The translations under genes and the position numbers were made by a program. DNA of 64,000 nt from Ramlibacter terrae. GTDB lineage: Bacteria > Pseudomonadota > Gammaproteobacteria > Burkholderiales > Burkholderiaceae_C. Shown piece by piece: positions 1 to 12,390 of this stretch; position 1 is the first letter of the stretch; each line of letters begins with the position of its first letter. Below the pieces are notes generated by a model that was not told where the DNA came from, ran no database searches, and worked only from the letters and a program-made list of their open reading frames with translations. The stretch lies in assembly GCA_013127575.1 (NCBI GenBank), contig CP053418.1:62001-126000 (forward strand). The letters run 5' to 3'.

Positions 1-141
1 TGGGCCTTTGCCTACAACGTCGCCGGCATCCCGCTCGCCGCGCTCGGCTTCCTGAGCCCGGTGGTGGCGGGTGCGGCGATGGCGCTGTCGAGCGTGAGCG
101 TGCTGACGAATGCGCTGCTGTTGAAGCGGTGGAAGCCTTGA
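1..141 (+). CDS. Copper-translocating P-type ATPase, C-terminal end (partial)
   Basis: The window opens inside this gene; 46 codons and a TGA stop remain. The peptide ([13 protein letters not shown] near the start, [20 protein letters not shown] near the end) matches the last two transmembrane helices of heavy-metal P1B-type ATPases of the CopA/CtpA type. In that family this region holds the M7/M8 helices, with conserved N and MxxSS residues that line the Cu(I) path. Everything that would fix substrate and length lies upstream of the window. The family call is secure; the metal is inferred from the NALLLKR-type tail. Confidence 0.8.
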   Translation, partial: WAFAYNVAGIPLAALGFLSPVVAGAAMALSSVSVLTNALLLKRWKP

Positions 142-147
142 GGGGAA

Positions 148-219
148 TGGTGCGCAGGCCTGCAGCCTGCACACCCTGCGAGCGATTCACCGTAGGGTGT
201 GCAGCTTCGCTGCGCACCA
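148..219. repeat. Palindromic intergenic repeat, family 1, copy 1 (degenerate)
   Basis: Two inverted half-elements: CTGCACACCCTGCG on the left arm and CGTAGGGTGTGCAG on the right, each followed or preceded by TGCGCA-type bases. The same unit recurs at 7301-7376 and 45986-46048. It fills the gap between the ATPase end and the stop of the convergent reductase gene. This copy has diverged (CCCTGCG instead of CCCTACG). Confidence 0.7.
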
Positions 220-225
220 CGCGCG

Positions 226-1330
226 TCAGGTCAGCGCCGGGTAGTCCGTGTACCCCTTCGCCCCGCCGCCATACAGCGTCTCCCGCACCACCGGGTTCAG
301 CGGCGCGTCCGCGCGCAGCCGCTCCACCAGGTCGGGGTTCGCGATGAACGGACGGCCGAAGGCGACGAGGTCGGCGCCCTGCTGCAGAACCTGCTCGGCC
401 AGCTTCTTGTCGTAGCTGTTGTTCACCATCCAGGCGCCGCGCCCGCCCGCGTCCGGTACGCCTGCCGCAGCGCGGCGTAGTCGAACGGGCGGCCTTCCAC
501 TTCCCGCGGGCCGCCGGTGGCGCCTTCGATGACGTGGACGTAGGCCAGGCCCATCCCGGCCAGCTCGCGCACGACGTATTCGAACAGCGGCTGCGGGTCG
601 GCATCCGATGCGTCGTTGGCCGGCGTCACCGGCGACAGCCGGATGCCGACGCGGTGGCCGCCGAGTTCTTCGACGACGGCGCGCATCACTTCCAGCGTGA
701 GCCGCGCGCGGTTCTCGATCGAGCCGCCGTAGTCGTCGTTGCGCTGGTTGGTGCCGGTCTTGAGGAACTGGTCCAGCAGGTAGCCGTTGGCGCCGTGCAC
801 CTCGGCGCCGTCGAAGCCGGCGCTGGTGACCGCGTTGCGCGCCGCGTGGCGGAAGTCCTGCACGATGCCGGGCAGTTCCTCGGGATCGAGCGCGCGCGGT
901 TCGGAGGTCGGCACGAAGGAGCCGACGCCGTCCTTGATCAGGTAGGTCTTGGTCTTGGCCGTGATCGCCGACGGCGCCACCGGCGGCTTGCCATCGGGCT
1001 GCAGGTCGACGTGCGAGACGCGGCCCACGTGCCAGAGCTGCACGAAGATGCGGCCGCCGCGGTCGTGCACCGCCTTCGTCACCTGCTTCCAGCCATCGAG
1101 CTGCTCGGTGCCGTACAGGCCCGGCACGTCCGCGTAGCCCCGGCCCCTGGTGCGAGATCGCCGTGGCTTCCGACACGATCAGGCCGGCCGCCGCGCGCTG
1201 CGCGTAGTACTCCGCCATCAGCGGCGTGGGAATGGCGTCGGGCGCGCGGTTGCGCGTGAGCGGCGCCATCACGATGCGATTGGGCAGGCGCAGGCCGCCG
1301 ACCTGCAAGGGATCGAACAGCGTCTTCATG
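226..1330 (-). CDS. NADH:flavin oxidoreductase, old yellow enzyme family (NemA/xenobiotic reductase type)
   Basis: About 367 aa when repaired. FMN-dependent alkene/nitro-ester reductase with a TIM-barrel fold. Visible landmarks in order: [20 protein letters not shown] at the N-terminus, [29 protein letters not shown] with the substrate-binding H/N region, the [13 protein letters not shown] motif, RLSP, and the C-terminal [17 protein letters not shown] phosphate-binding loop. The frame breaks near 1130-1140 (a garbled CCAGG at the expected HQGQGYAD) and near 450-460. It lies 1 bp after a GST gene on the same strand, so the two are probably co-transcribed for electrophile or xenobiotic detoxification. 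The exact substrate cannot be told. Confidence 0.88.
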
Positions 1331-1331
1331 C

Positions 1332-1935
1332 TCACTTCAGCCCTTCGACCTTCAGCGCCTCCTGCACGGCGGGACGGGCGCCCACGCGCTCCTGCCAGGC
1401 CACCAGGTTCTTGTAGCCCGCCAGGTCGATCGCCATCGGCTTGGCCCAGCGCGAGACCGTGAACAGGTAGCCGTCGGCCACGCTGAAGTGCTCGCCCATC
1501 AGGTAGTCCTTGCCGGCCAGTTCGCCATCGACCCGGGCGAAGCGCTGCGCCAGCTTGTCGCGGAAGACCTTCTTGGCTTCGTCCGGCACCGCGGGGTTGA
1601 ACAGCGGCGAGAAGGTCTTGTGGATCTCGGTGCCGATGAAGGTGAGCCACTCCTGCAGGCGATAGCGCGGCAGCGTGCCGTTGGCGGGCGCCAGGTTCTT
1701 CAGCGGCGCCTGGTCGGCGATGTACTGCACGATGGCCGGGCCTTCGCGCAGGCGCGTGCCGTCGTCGAGCTCCAGCAGCGGCACGTAGCCGAGCGGGTTG
1801 ACTTCGTAGTAGTCGCCGCCGTCCGGCAGCTTGTGCGTCTTGGTGGGCGCCAGCACCGGCTCGAAGGCAGGCCGGCCTCGCGCAGGGCGATGTGCGGGGA
1901 CAGCGAGCAGGCGCCGGGGAGTAATACAGCTTCAT
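1332..1935 (-). CDS. Glutathione S-transferase
   Basis: About 202 aa when repaired. The N-terminus [20 protein letters not shown] (after repair) is the thioredoxin-fold start of beta-class GSTs with the conserved Cys10. The [20 protein letters not shown] stretch (here [18 protein letters not shown]) holds the cis-Pro of the glutathione site, and an all-helical C-terminal half follows ([20 protein letters not shown]). Two one-base losses, near 1919 and 1869, both sit at CCTGG/CCAGG pentamers. First gene of a probable two-gene operon with the flavin reductase downstream. The start at 1935 is chosen because the family begins exactly there. Confidence 0.88.
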
Positions 1936-2027
1936 TTCTTTTTCCTTGGTGTGCGTGGAGCGTGAACTATTCGATGCTAGCCGCTGCGCGTGTTTCGTGC
2001 AGGCGACGGGCCAACGACAATCGCCGC

Positions 2028-3293
2028 ATGGCAAAGCTCTTCAAATGGCTGGCGATCGCGGCGGCCGTGTTCGCGCTCCTGCTCATCGGCGTGGCCGTCG
2101 CCCTGCAGCACTGGGTGCGCACCGACGACTTCCGCAGCCGCGTCGAGCGCGAGGCCGCGGCGGCGCTGGGCGTGCCGCTCCAGCTCGGCCGCCTGTCGGT
2201 GGACCTGCTGCCGCTGCCGGCCGTGGCCGTCGACCGGGTCCGCCTGCGGACGCAGCCGCCGATCACCGTCGAACGCGTCGAAGCGCGCCCGGTCTGGACG
2301 GCGCTGCTCGCCGGCCGGCTGGAGATCGACACCCTGCTGGTGCGCCACGCGGTGTTGCCGCAGACCGCGCTGGCAGGGCTCGCCGCCGCCATGCAGAAGA
2401 AGGACAAGGCCGCACCCAAGCCGGCGCCCGCGCAGGCCGGCGCGCCCGTGGTCTGGCCGCGCAATGCGGTGCTCGACCAGGTCACCCTGGATCGACGAGA
2501 AGGGCCAGCGCCTGACCACCGATGCGAAGGCCAGGCTGGGCGTCGACGGGCTTCTCGACGATGCATCGTTCAAGGTCACCGCCGGCCGCTTCGCCGGCAC
2601 GAAGGGGGAGCTGACGCGGGAAGGCGGCGACTGGCCCTTGAGCATCGACATTGGTGGCGGCCGCATCCACGGCAAACTGCAGTTGCAGCCGGTGGCCAAG
2701 GGCGGCCAATTGCTGCAGGGGCAATTGACGACCGAGAACGTGGAGGTCTCCGCGCTGACGGCGCCCAGCCGCATGCTCACCGGCAAGCTGCAGGCGCAGA
2801 CGACACTGCGCGCGGAGTTCCGCGAGCCGGGGCAGATCGCCGACGTGCTGCAGACGCAGACGCGCTTCAGCGTGCGCAACGCGGTGGTGGAGGGGATCGA
2901 CCTCGCGCGCGCGGTGCAGACGGTGGGGCTCAGCAGCGGCGGTTCGACGCGGCTGGACACGCTGGCGGGGCAGGTCGCCACGAACGGCAAGGCGGTGAAC
3001 CTGACCCACTGGTCGCGACCAGCGGCGTGCTGGCCGCCAGCGGCAACGTCGCGATGTCGGCGAACAAGGCCTTGAGCGGCCGCGTCACCGTCGACCTCCG
3101 GGCAGCAGGCGCAGGTGTCGGCGTGCCGCTGGTGGTGGGCGGCACCGTGGATTCGCCGGGCGTGATGCTGAGCCGCGGCGCGCTGGTCGGCGCCGCGGTG
3201 GGGACGCTGCTCGCACCCGGTGTCGGCACCGGCGCGGGGGCGGTCACGGGCGACCGCATCGGCGAGAAGCTCAAGGGCCTGTTCGGCAGGTAG
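2028..3293 (+). CDS. AsmA-like membrane-anchored protein
   Basis: About 421 aa when repaired. One N-terminal membrane anchor (residues about 8-27, [20 protein letters not shown]), then [21 protein letters not shown], the AsmA-type beta repeat seen in outer-membrane biogenesis proteins. The middle holds [20 protein letters not shown] and [18 protein letters not shown], typical of the AsmA C-terminal domain, and the tail is Gly-rich ([20 protein letters not shown]). Family members act at the inner membrane/periplasm and are thought to help lipid transport to the outer membrane. The frame breaks near 2488 and near 3009, both at CCTGG. Divergent from the GST gene, with a 92-bp promoter gap. Confidence 0.75.
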   Translation: MAKLFKWLAIAAAVFALLLIGVAVALQHWVRTDDFRSRVEREAAAALGVPLQLGRLSVDLLPLPAVAVDRVRLRTQPPITVERVEARPVWTALLAGRLEIDTLLVRHAVLPQTALAGLAAAMQKKDKAAPKPAPAQAGAPVVWPRNAVLDQVTLDRREGPAPDHRCEGQAGRRRASRRCIVQGHRRPLRRHEGGADAGRRRLALEHRHWWRPHPRQTAVAAGGQGRPIAAGAIDDRERGGLRADGAQPHAHRQAAGADDTARGVPRAGADRRRAADADALQRAQRGGGGDRPRARGADGGAQQRRFDAAGHAGGAGRHERQGGEPDPLVATSGVLAASGNVAMSANKALSGRVTVDLRAAGAGVGVPLVVGGTVDSPGVMLSRGALVGAAVGTLLAPGVGTGAGAVTGDRIGEKLKGLFGR

Positions 3294-3380
3294 GGTCCTA
3301 CAGCCAGCTCAGCGGGGTGCTGATCGGCGCGCGCGGGCGACCGGCCTACGATGGCGGGAACCCATAGCTACGGAGCTGGC

Positions 3381-4210
3381 ATGCACCTGTCCACCGTGGA
3401 GACGGTGCTCGACTACGAGGTGGATTCCCCCTCCCACTTCTGCTTCAACATCGAAGCCGCGCACTGGCCTACCCAGAAGATCCTCAGCGAGCATCTCGCC
3501 ATTTCATCGGGCGTGGCGCCGCGCACCTTCATCGACCCGCGCAGCGGCAACCGCTTCATCCGCTTCGACGCGCAGCCGGGGCCGCTGCACGTGAACTACA
3601 AGGCGGAGGTCGAGGTGCACACCACGCCGGTCGACCCGTCGTTGCCGGAGTATCCGGTGGCGCAGGTGCCCGACGACATCTTCAAGTTCCTGCTGCCCAC
3701 CCGCTACTGCGAGTCGGACGTGATGTGCCAGACGGCCGGTGGCCTGTTCGGCAACCATCCGCCCGGCATCGGCCGCGTCAATGCGATCGTGCAGTGGATC
3801 CGCGACGAGATCCGCTACCAGCCCGGGAGCACCCGCTCCACCACCACGGCGCACGAGGTGTTCCAGCAGCGCGCCGGCGTCTGCCGCGATTTCGCGCACT
3901 GGGCATCACCTTCTGCCGCGCGCTGAACATTCCGGCGCGGCTGGTCGTGGGCTATGTGTGGTTCGACGAACCGCCGCAGGATTTCCACGCGGTGTTCGAG
4001 GCCTGGCTCGGCGGGCGCTGGGTGCTGTTCGACCCGACCGGCATGGCGCCGGTGGACCGGCTGGTGCGCATCGGCACCGGCCGCGACGCCAAGGACGTTG
4101 CGTTCGCAACCATGTTCGGCCGCGTGCGCATGGTGCGCAAGGACGTGCTGGTGCTGGCAGACCCGCGTCCGCGGGCGAAGGAGCCGGCGGAGCCGCAGGT
4201 CGCGGCCTAG
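3381..4210 (+). CDS. Transglutaminase-like family protein
   Basis: About 276 aa when repaired. It has an N-terminal beta domain and then a transglutaminase/protease-like core. The catalytic Cys is in RAGVCRDFAH, the His in QDFHAVFEAW, the Asp in WVLFDPTG. Such bacterial proteins are cytoplasmic, and most have no proven substrate; a protease or amidase role is inferred from the triad. The ATG at 3381 has GGAG five bases upstream. One base is lost at a CCTGG near 3899. It is a single gene, convergent with the class II aldolase whose stop overlaps its end by 4 bp. Confidence 0.82.
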
Positions 4211-4962
4211 TCCTTGTACGAAGGATCCAGCCGGTCGAGCCGCCGCAGCAGCGCCGGCCACGCGATGCCGGCGCCTTGCCCCGCCGTCACCGTCTTCAGC
4301 ACCTGCGCCATGCCCTGCATGATGCGCGGGTCGATCGTGACCAGCTCGCCGCCGGCCTGCGCGTCGATCTGGATGCGGCAGGTGTTCTCGAAGGTGTACA
4401 TCGAGAGGAAGGCGTCGGAGATCGTGCGGCCCACCGTCAGCAGGCCGTGGTTGCGCAGCACCGGGAAGTTCTTGTCGCCGAGGTCGGCGCACAGGCGCGG
4501 CTTCTCCTCGTCGCGCAGCGCCACGCCTTCGTAGTCGTGGTAAGCCAGCGAGGCCAGCACGAAGGTGCTCTGCTGGCTGATCGGGAGCACGCCGCACTTC
4601 TGCGCACTGACCGCGACGCCGCTGCGCGTGTGCGTGTGCAGCACGCAGCCGACGTCGGGCCGCGCTTCGTGGATGCAGCTGTGGATCGTGAAGCCGGCCG
4701 GGTTCACCGGGAAGGGCGAGGCGATCACCTTGTTGCACGCCGGGTCGACCTTCACCAGCGACGACGCGGTGATCTCGTCGAACATCAGACCGTACGGGTT
4801 GATCAGGAAGTGGTGCTCGGGGCCGGGCACGCGCGCGGTGATGTGCGTGAACACCAGGTCGCTCCAGCCGTAGAGGGCCACGAGGCGGTAGGCGGCGGCG
4901 AGGTCGACGCGCAGCTTCCATTCTTCTTCGCTCACGACCTCGCGCAGCGATGCGACGTTCAT
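4207..4962 (-). CDS. Class II aldolase/adducin family protein
   Basis: 251 aa, intact. Zn-dependent aldolase fold (fuculose-1-phosphate aldolase/adducin head). Zn-ligand signature HTHTRSG (residues about 113-119) and the later RNHGLLTVGRTI. It begins with an N-terminal LAAAYRLVALYGWSDLVFTHI segment and FLINPYGLMFDEI. Members of this subgroup act on small hydroxy acids; the substrate is unknown. The start at 4962 is preferred over an in-frame ATG 15 bases upstream that lies inside the stop of the AraC gene, because GGGAG lies about 9 bases before 4962. It follows the AraC gene by 4 bp, so the regulator and the enzyme are likely one operon. A clear paralogue lies at 33092-33858. Confidence 0.87.
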   Translation of the reverse strand: MNVASLREVVSEEEWKLRVDLAAAYRLVALYGWSDLVFTHITARVPGPEHHFLINPYGLMFDEITASSLVKVDPACNKVIASPFPVNPAGFTIHSCIHEARPDVGCVLHTHTRSGVAVSAQKCGVLPISQQSTFVLASLAYHDYEGVALRDEEKPRLCADLGDKNFPVLRNHGLLTVGRTISDAFLSMYTFENTCRIQIDAQAGGELVTIDPRIMQGMAQVLKTVTAGQGAGIAWPALLRRLDRLDPSYKD

Positions 4963-4966
4963 CTTC

Positions 4967-5918
4967 TCAACTCCCACGGAACTCGGTCGGGCTCTTGCCC
5001 ATGTGGTCGCGGAACACCCGGCTGAAATGCGACGGGTTGCCGAAGCCCCACGACAAGGCGATGTCGGTGATGGGGCGCGCGTGCGGGCCGCCTTGCTGCA
5101 GGTCGCGCACGCAGGCCTGCAGCCGCAGCCGCTGGATGTAGCCGGCGATGGATTCGCCCTCGCCGGCGAAGGCGTTGTACAGGTGGCGGCGGCTGCAGTT
5201 CAGGGCGCGCGCGATCGCGTCGACCGACAGCGACGGGTCGCGCAGGTGCTGCTGCACGTAGCCGCGGATGCGGTCGCGCAGGGCTTCGCGCTGCGTGACC
5301 GAGGTCTCTGGCCCGCCAGTTCGGCCAGCGAGAGGTGCACCAGCTGCTTGATCAGTTCGCCCGCGCCCTGCGCCGCCGCTTCGCTCATGTGCGGCAGCTC
5401 GAGATAGGTGTTGCGCATGGTCTCCAGCGCCACGCGCGAGATGCCGCTGGCGCCGAGGCGCCGCGCCATCACGCCGTCGAAGCGCTGCCCGCGTTCGGCC
5501 AGGCCTTCCTTGGGGACCATCACGATCAGGTGGTCGCAACGGTCGGGGTTGGCGATCTCGTAGCTGCCGGTGGTGTCATAGATCACCAGGCGCCGTCGCG
5601 CGCGCAGGCCTCGCGGCCCTGCTGCTGCACGGTGGCGCTGCCCTGCCGGGGCGCCACGATCTTCAGGTAGGCGACGTCGCTGGTGCGCACCATCGACGGC
5701 GTGCGCAGCACGCGGTGCCGGTCGGCTTCGAGCCGCGTCAGGATCACGTCGCCGGCCTGCGTGGCCGCGATCCGGCCGTCGAAGTCGGCGTCGCCGTAGA
5801 GGTCGGACTGCAGGCCGCCGAAATGCTTGTGGACCCATTCGCACCACTGCGGCGCCCGGTCGCGCGGGGCGACCACGTCGGTGGTCATCAGGGTCGACTC
5901 GGCCATGGTGCGGCCCAT
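4967..5918 (-). CDS. AraC-family transcriptional regulator
   Basis: About 317 aa when repaired. An N-terminal AraC-binding-like domain (PQWCEWVHKHFGGLQSDLYG, then DVAYLKIVAPRQGSATVQQQ) is followed by the C-terminal double helix-turn-helix: SLSVDAIARALNCSRRHLYNAF and ITDIALSWGFGNPSHFSRVFRDHMGKSPTEFR. This layout is that of FeaR-like activators of amine or aromatic catabolism. Frame breaks near 5588 and 5307, both at CCTGG. Start uncertain between 5918 and 5906, with no clear ribosome site at either. Probably controls the class II aldolase directly downstream; this is inferred from position only. Confidence 0.85.
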
Positions 5919-6076
5919 TATGGTGGCTGGTCCCGCGGCTGTCGCGGACGCTGCGTTACGGGTTAACCCCGAGCCGCCTTGCACGCGCAGTCAAGCGCTT
6001 CTGCCCGCACAGCAAAGCGCGCAAGCGCATCCATTCGTAGTATCCGGCCCATCTGACACCCACCAGAGGAGACACC

Positions 6077-7291
6077 ATGGTCCAGCGTATTCCCGGCGCC
6101 AACCGCCGCCAGTTCATCCAGGGCGCCGCCGCCACCGTCGGCGCAATGTCCGTGGCGCCCCCAGCCTGATGGCGCAGGCCGCGCCGGTGCGCGTGGGTTA
6201 TGCGATGTCGCGCACCGGCCCGTGGACCGGCGGCGCGCAGGTGAGCGAGGGAGCCGAACTACCTGCTGTGGGCCGAGCAGCAGAACGCCGCGGGCGGCAT
6301 CGACGTCAAGGGCCAGCGCCGCAAGATCGAGCTGATCTCCTCCGACGACCGCAGCGACACCGAGACCGTGGTGCGCACCTACGAGAAACTGATGGGCAGC
6401 GACAAGGTCGACTGGTGTGCTGCCGCCCCGGGGCAGCAACGCCAACTTCGCCGTCGCGCCGCTGGCCAACCGGTTCCAGTACCCCTTCCTCGCGCCGACC
6501 GCGTTGTCGCGCCGCCTGGTGGAAATGAAGCTGCCCTACTTCTTTCTGCTGCTGCAGCAGCCGAAGCCGATGTGCGACGCGCTGGTCGACATGTTCAAGG
6601 CCAGCGGCGTGAAGACCGTGGCCGTGATCTACGTCGACGACCTGTTCGGCCGGAGAACTACGCGGCGCTGAAGGTGGCGCTGGCCGGCAGCGGCATCACG
6701 CTCGTGCAGGACACCAGCTACCCGGGCGGCGTGAAGGACCTGTCGCCGACGCTGCGCGCGATCAAGGACAAGAACCCCGATGCCTTCGTCGGCTTCACCT
6801 ATCCGCCCGACACGATCCTCGCGTCCAAGCAGGCCAAGGAAGTCGGCTTCAATCCGAAGTACTTCTACGCCTCGGTCGGCACCGCCTTCCAGCTCTATCG
6901 CAACGTGATGACGCCGGCCGGCGCCGAGGGCGTGCTGGGCATGGGCTCGTGGAACGCCAAGTCGAACCCGGCGGGCAAGGCCTACTTCGATGCGCACACG
7001 AAGAAGTTCGCGGGCAAGGAGCCGGACCGCTGGGCGTCCGGCGCGTGCTGGGCAGGCACGGAGATCCTGACCAGCGCGGTGAACAAGGTGGGCCTGGACC
7101 GCAAGGCGATCCGCGATTACGTGGCCGGCACCACGCACAAGACGATCATGGGCGACATCAAGTTCGTCGGCAGCGAGAACGTCGGCACGCCGGGCACGGT
7201 GAGCCAGTGGCAGAACGGCGAGTTCGAAGTGGTGTGGCCGCAGAAGCTGGCGACGGCAAAGCTGAACCCGAACAAGCCGGCACGGAAATAG
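6077..7291 (+). CDS. Branched-chain-amino-acid-type ABC transporter, periplasmic substrate-binding protein
   Basis: About 404 aa when repaired. Tat-like export signal (NRRQFIQGAAATVGAMSVA) followed by VRVGYAMSRTGPWTGGAQ, the start of the Peripla_BP_6 fold, then IELISSDDRSDTETVVRTYE and, towards the end, MTPAGAEGVLGMGSWN. AGAGGAGA lies five bases before the ATG. Breaks near 6165 (C run), 6248 (CCAGG garbled), 6413 and 6653 (CCTGG, where FGLENYAAL is expected). First gene of the livHMGF-type cluster; the ligand could be an aromatic acid or amide rather than an amino acid, as is common for these binders in Comamonadaceae. The adjacent aldehyde dehydrogenase supports that but does not prove it. 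Confidence 0.88.
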
Positions 7292-7300
7292 TCGCCTTCT

Positions 7301-7376
7301 CGTAGGGTGTGCAGGCGGCCACGCCTGCGCACCATGCGGTCACCGCGGTGCGCAAGCTGCGCTTGCACACCCTACG
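7301..7376. repeat. Palindromic intergenic repeat, family 1, copy 2 (best copy)
   Basis: Begins CGTAGGGTGTGCAGG and ends TTGCACACCCTACG, a 12-13 bp perfect terminal inversion. Inside, GCCTGCGCACCATGCGG and GGTGCGCAAGCTGCGC form two secondary hairpins. It occupies the 109-bp space between the binding-protein gene and livH, so it may act as a processing or attenuation point that separates abundant binder from permease mRNA, as REP elements do in enteric bacteria. Confidence 0.85.
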
Positions 7377-7400
7377 AATTCCCATTCCCGCTCCCTTCCC

Positions 7401-8273
7401 ATGTCTCTCGGCGCTGGACAGAACTCATCGCCTCCGGCCTCATCACCGGCGGCATCTATGCACTCGTCGCGCTCGGGTTGAACCTGCAGTACGGCCTGAT
7501 GCGCATCCTGAACATCGCCCACGGCGAGTTCCTGATGGTCGGCGCCTACCTCACGTGGATGGTGCAGACCTCGTTCGGCATTTCGCCCCTGCTGATGGTG
7601 CCGGTGTCGTTCCCGGTGCTGATGGCGCTCGGCCTCGCGATCCACTGGCTGTGCTTCCGCCGGCTGACGCAGACCTCGCCCAACCTCGACATCTTCGAGG
7701 CGCGCGGCCTGATGGTCGCCTTCGGCCTGATGTTCTGGTGCAGAACCTGATCTCGTGGGCTGGGGCGGGGAGCTGCGCGGCTACGACTACCTGACGCAGC
7801 CGGTGCACTTCGGCGGCGCCCAGTTCGCGGCCAACAAGCTGCTGGTGCTGGTGCTCGCGCTGGTGTTCAGCGGCGCGCTCATCGTGCTGCTGCGGCAGAC
7901 GCTGCTGGGCAAGGGCGTGCGCGCGCTGATGCAGTCGCCGACGGGCGCGCAGCTGGTGGGCATCAACACCCGCGTGCTGCATCCGCTGATGTTCGGCATC
8001 GGCACGGGGCTGTCCGGCGTGGCCGGCGCGCTGCTGTCGATGGCGTACACGATCTCGCCTTCGATGGGCGAGCCCTACACCGTCACCGCGCTGATCGTCA
8101 TCACGCTCGGCGGCTTCGGCAGCATGAGCGGCGCGCTCGCCGGCGGCCTGCTGCTCGGCGTGGTCGAGGCGCTCGGCATGCACTACACCAACCCGTCGCT
8201 GAAGGCCCTGCTTTCCTACGGCATCTTCATCGCCGTGCTGCTGCTGCGGCCCCGCGGACTGTTCTCGAAATGA
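7401..8273 (+). CDS. livH: Branched-chain-amino-acid-type ABC permease, LivH type
   Basis: About 291 aa when repaired. Integral membrane protein with about eight helices: LIASGLITGGIYALVALGLN at the N-terminus, the LNIAHGEFLMVGAYL motif typical of LivH, later YTISPSMGEPYTVTALIVIT and GGFGSMSGALAGGLLLG. Three one-base losses at CCTGG (near 7412, 7735 and 7763) split it. Restoring a C at each gives GAWTELIASG, LMFLVQNLI and SWAWGGELRGY, which read on seamlessly. Stop and the livM start overlap as ATGA, so translation is coupled. Confidence 0.9.
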
Positions 8274-9278
8274 GCTCCAAACAACTCCCCGGTGCGCGAC
8301 CTGCTCGTGCTGTTCGCCTTCGCCGGCTGGGCGCTCGCGCTGCCTTACTGGGGCAGCGAGTTCATCGTTTCGCTCGGCCTGACGTGCCTGATGTACGTGG
8401 CGCTGTCCTCGAGCTGGGCGCTGTTCTGCGGAACCACGCGCTACCTCTCGCTCGCCACGTCGGCGTTCTTCGGCATCGGCGCGTACACCTGCGCGCTGGG
8501 ACTGGAGCAGTTCGGCTGGCTGCAGTCGGTGGCGATGGGCGCGGGGCTCGCCGTCGTGGTCGCCGTGGTGATGGGCGCGGCGGTGCTGCACCTGCGCGGC
8601 ACCTATTTCGCAGTGCTCACTTTCGGCATGACGGAGTTGATCCGCCACGCGATCACCTACTGGGAGAAGAGCGTGACCGGCACCGTCGGCCGCGTGCTGA
8701 CGGTGGTGCCGGAGCGCGACACGATCTATGCCACGGTGCTGGCGCTCGCCGTCCTCGCGGTCGCCATTTCGATCTGGTGCGCCGCACGCGCTTCGGCCTC
8801 GCGCTCGCCGGCATCGGCTCGGACGAGCAGCGCGCGCAGACGCTGGGCGTGAACACGAAGTGGGTCAAGCTCGCGGGCTTCGCGCTGACGGCGGCTTTTG
8901 CCGGCGCGATCGGCGCGGCGATGTCGGTGCGCTGGACGTACATCGATCCGCACACCGTCTTCAACCCCTTCATCGGATTCCAGACGGTGCTGATCGCGCT
9001 GATCGGCGGCGCGCTGACGCTGTGGGGTCCGCTGATCGCCGCCATCGTCTTCAGCCTGCTGGCCGAGACGCTGCGGCTGCAGGCGCCGCAGGTCTACATG
9101 ATGTCGCTGGGGCTGCTGCTGATCCTGTCGGTGCTGTACCTGCCGGGCGGCCTCGCGTCGGTGCGCTGGGAGACCTTCACCGGCTGGCGCGACGACGTGA
9201 AGGGCTGGTGGAAGGAGCGCCGCTACGAGATGAGCGGCGACAAGGAGCGTGCGAAGAAGCGCGCCCGGGAGGCTCGCC

Positions 9279-9286
<8 letters not shown>
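8270..9286 (+). CDS. livM: Branched-chain-amino-acid-type ABC permease, LivM type
   Basis: About 338 aa when repaired. Second transmembrane subunit: LGLTCLMYVALSSSWALFCG, the SLATSAFFGIGAYTCAL motif equivalent to the LivM periplasm-facing loop, LHLRGTYFAVLTFGMTELIR, and the cytoplasmic TRFGLALAGIGSDEQRAQTL coupling loop that contacts the ATPases. Extended polar C-terminus (GDKERAKKRAREARLV). Breaks near 8290 (C run) and 8776 (CCTGG). Overlaps livH by 4 bp and livG by 8 bp. Confidence 0.9.
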
Positions 9287-10881
<1,595 letters not shown>

Positions 10882-10929
10882 CCGGTCATTCGTCATTTGT
10901 CATTTGTTTTTGACCCAAGGAGTACCCAG

Positions 10930-12383
10930 ATGTCCGATCTCTCGATGTTGATCAACGGCCTGAAAGTCACGGCCGAAAAAGGCGCCACCTTCGAGCGCCG
11001 CAACCCCCTCGACGGCACGGTCGCCACGCGCGCCCCGGCCTGTTCGCCGGCCGACGCGGTCATGGCCGTCGAAGCCGCCGCGGAAGCCTTCAAGACCTGG
11101 AGCGAGACCGGTCCCGGCGAGCGCCGCAGCCTGCTGCTGAAGGCCGCCGAGAAGCTCGAAGCGAAGCTGCCGCAGTTCGTCGAAGCCGTGGCCGCCGAAA
11201 CCGGCGCCACCGGCATGTGGGCCGGCTTCAACGTGATGCTGGCCGCGGGCATGCTGCGCGAAGCGGCATCGCTCACCACGCAGGTCGCCGGTGAAGTGAT
11301 CCCCTCGGACGTGCCCGGCTCGCTCTCGATGGGCGTGCGCCAGCCGGCCGGCGTCGTGCTCGGCATCGCGCCGTGGAACGCGCCGATCATCCTCGGCGTG
11401 CGCGCCATCGCCACGCCGCTGGCCTGCGGCAACACGGTGGTGCTGAAGGGCAGCGAGAACTGCCCGCGCACCCACCAGCTGATCGCCGAGTCGTTTGTCG
11501 ATGCGGGCTTCCCCGCCGGCGTCGTCAACTACATCACCAACGCGCCGCACGAAGCGGGCATCGTGGTCGAGGCGGTCGTCTCGCATCCGGCGGTGCGCCG
11601 CGTCAACTTCACCGGCTCCACGCGCGTGGGCAAGCTGATCGCGCAGACCTGCGCCAAGTACCTGAAGCCCGCGGTGCTGGAACTCGGAGGGAAGGCGCCG
11701 CTCGTGATCCTGGACGATGCCGACATCGACGACGCGGTGAATGCGGCGGCCTTCGGCTGCTTCGCCAACAGCGGCCAGATCTGCATGAGCACCGAGCGGA
11801 TCATCGTCGACGAGAAGATCGCCGACGAGTTCGTCCGCAAGTTCGCCGCCAAGGCCGGTCGCTGCCGGTGGGCGATCCGCGCAAGCCGGAGCCGGTGGTG
11901 CTCGGCAGCGTGATCGGCATGCCGACGGTGGACCACTGCAATGCACTGCTCGAGGACGCGTTGGCCAAGGGTGCCAAGCTGGTGTGCGGCGGCAAGTCCG
12001 AGAACACCTTGATGGCCGCGACGCTGCTGGACCACGTGACGCCCGCCATGCGGATCTACCACGAGGAAAGCTTCGGCCCGGTCAAGCCCATCGTGCGCGT
12101 AAACGGCGTGGAAGAGGCCATTGCCTGCGCCAACGACAACGAGTACGGCCTGTCGTCGGCGGTGTTCGGCCGCGACATCGCGCGGGCCTTCAACGTGGCA
12201 CGCAAGATCGACTCCGGCATCTGCCACGTGAACGCGCCGACGGTGCACGACGAAGCGCAGATGCCGTTCGGCGGCGTGAAGGGTTCGGGGATGGGCCGCT
12301 TCGGTGGCCGTGCTGGCATCGCGGAATTCACGGAGCTGCGCTGGATCACGATCCAGACGACGCCGCGGCACTACCCGTTCTGA
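10930..12383 (+). CDS. Aldehyde dehydrogenase, vanillin/salicylaldehyde dehydrogenase type
   Basis: About 484 aa when repaired. NAD(P)-dependent aldehyde oxidation. Catalytic Glu in VLELGGKAPLVIL, catalytic Cys in NSGQICMSTERI, Rossmann region VNFTGSTRVGK, C-terminal FGGVKGSGMGRFGG. The ending RWITIQTTPRHYPF is the hallmark of vanillin/salicylaldehyde/benzaldehyde-type dehydrogenases. AAGGAG lies 7 bases before the ATG at 10930. One base is lost near 11862; with it KARSLPVGDPRKPEPV is read. Just 48 bp after livF, so likely part of the same operon and acting on the imported compound or its breakdown product. Confidence 0.9.
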
Positions 12384-12390
12384 GGCTGAA

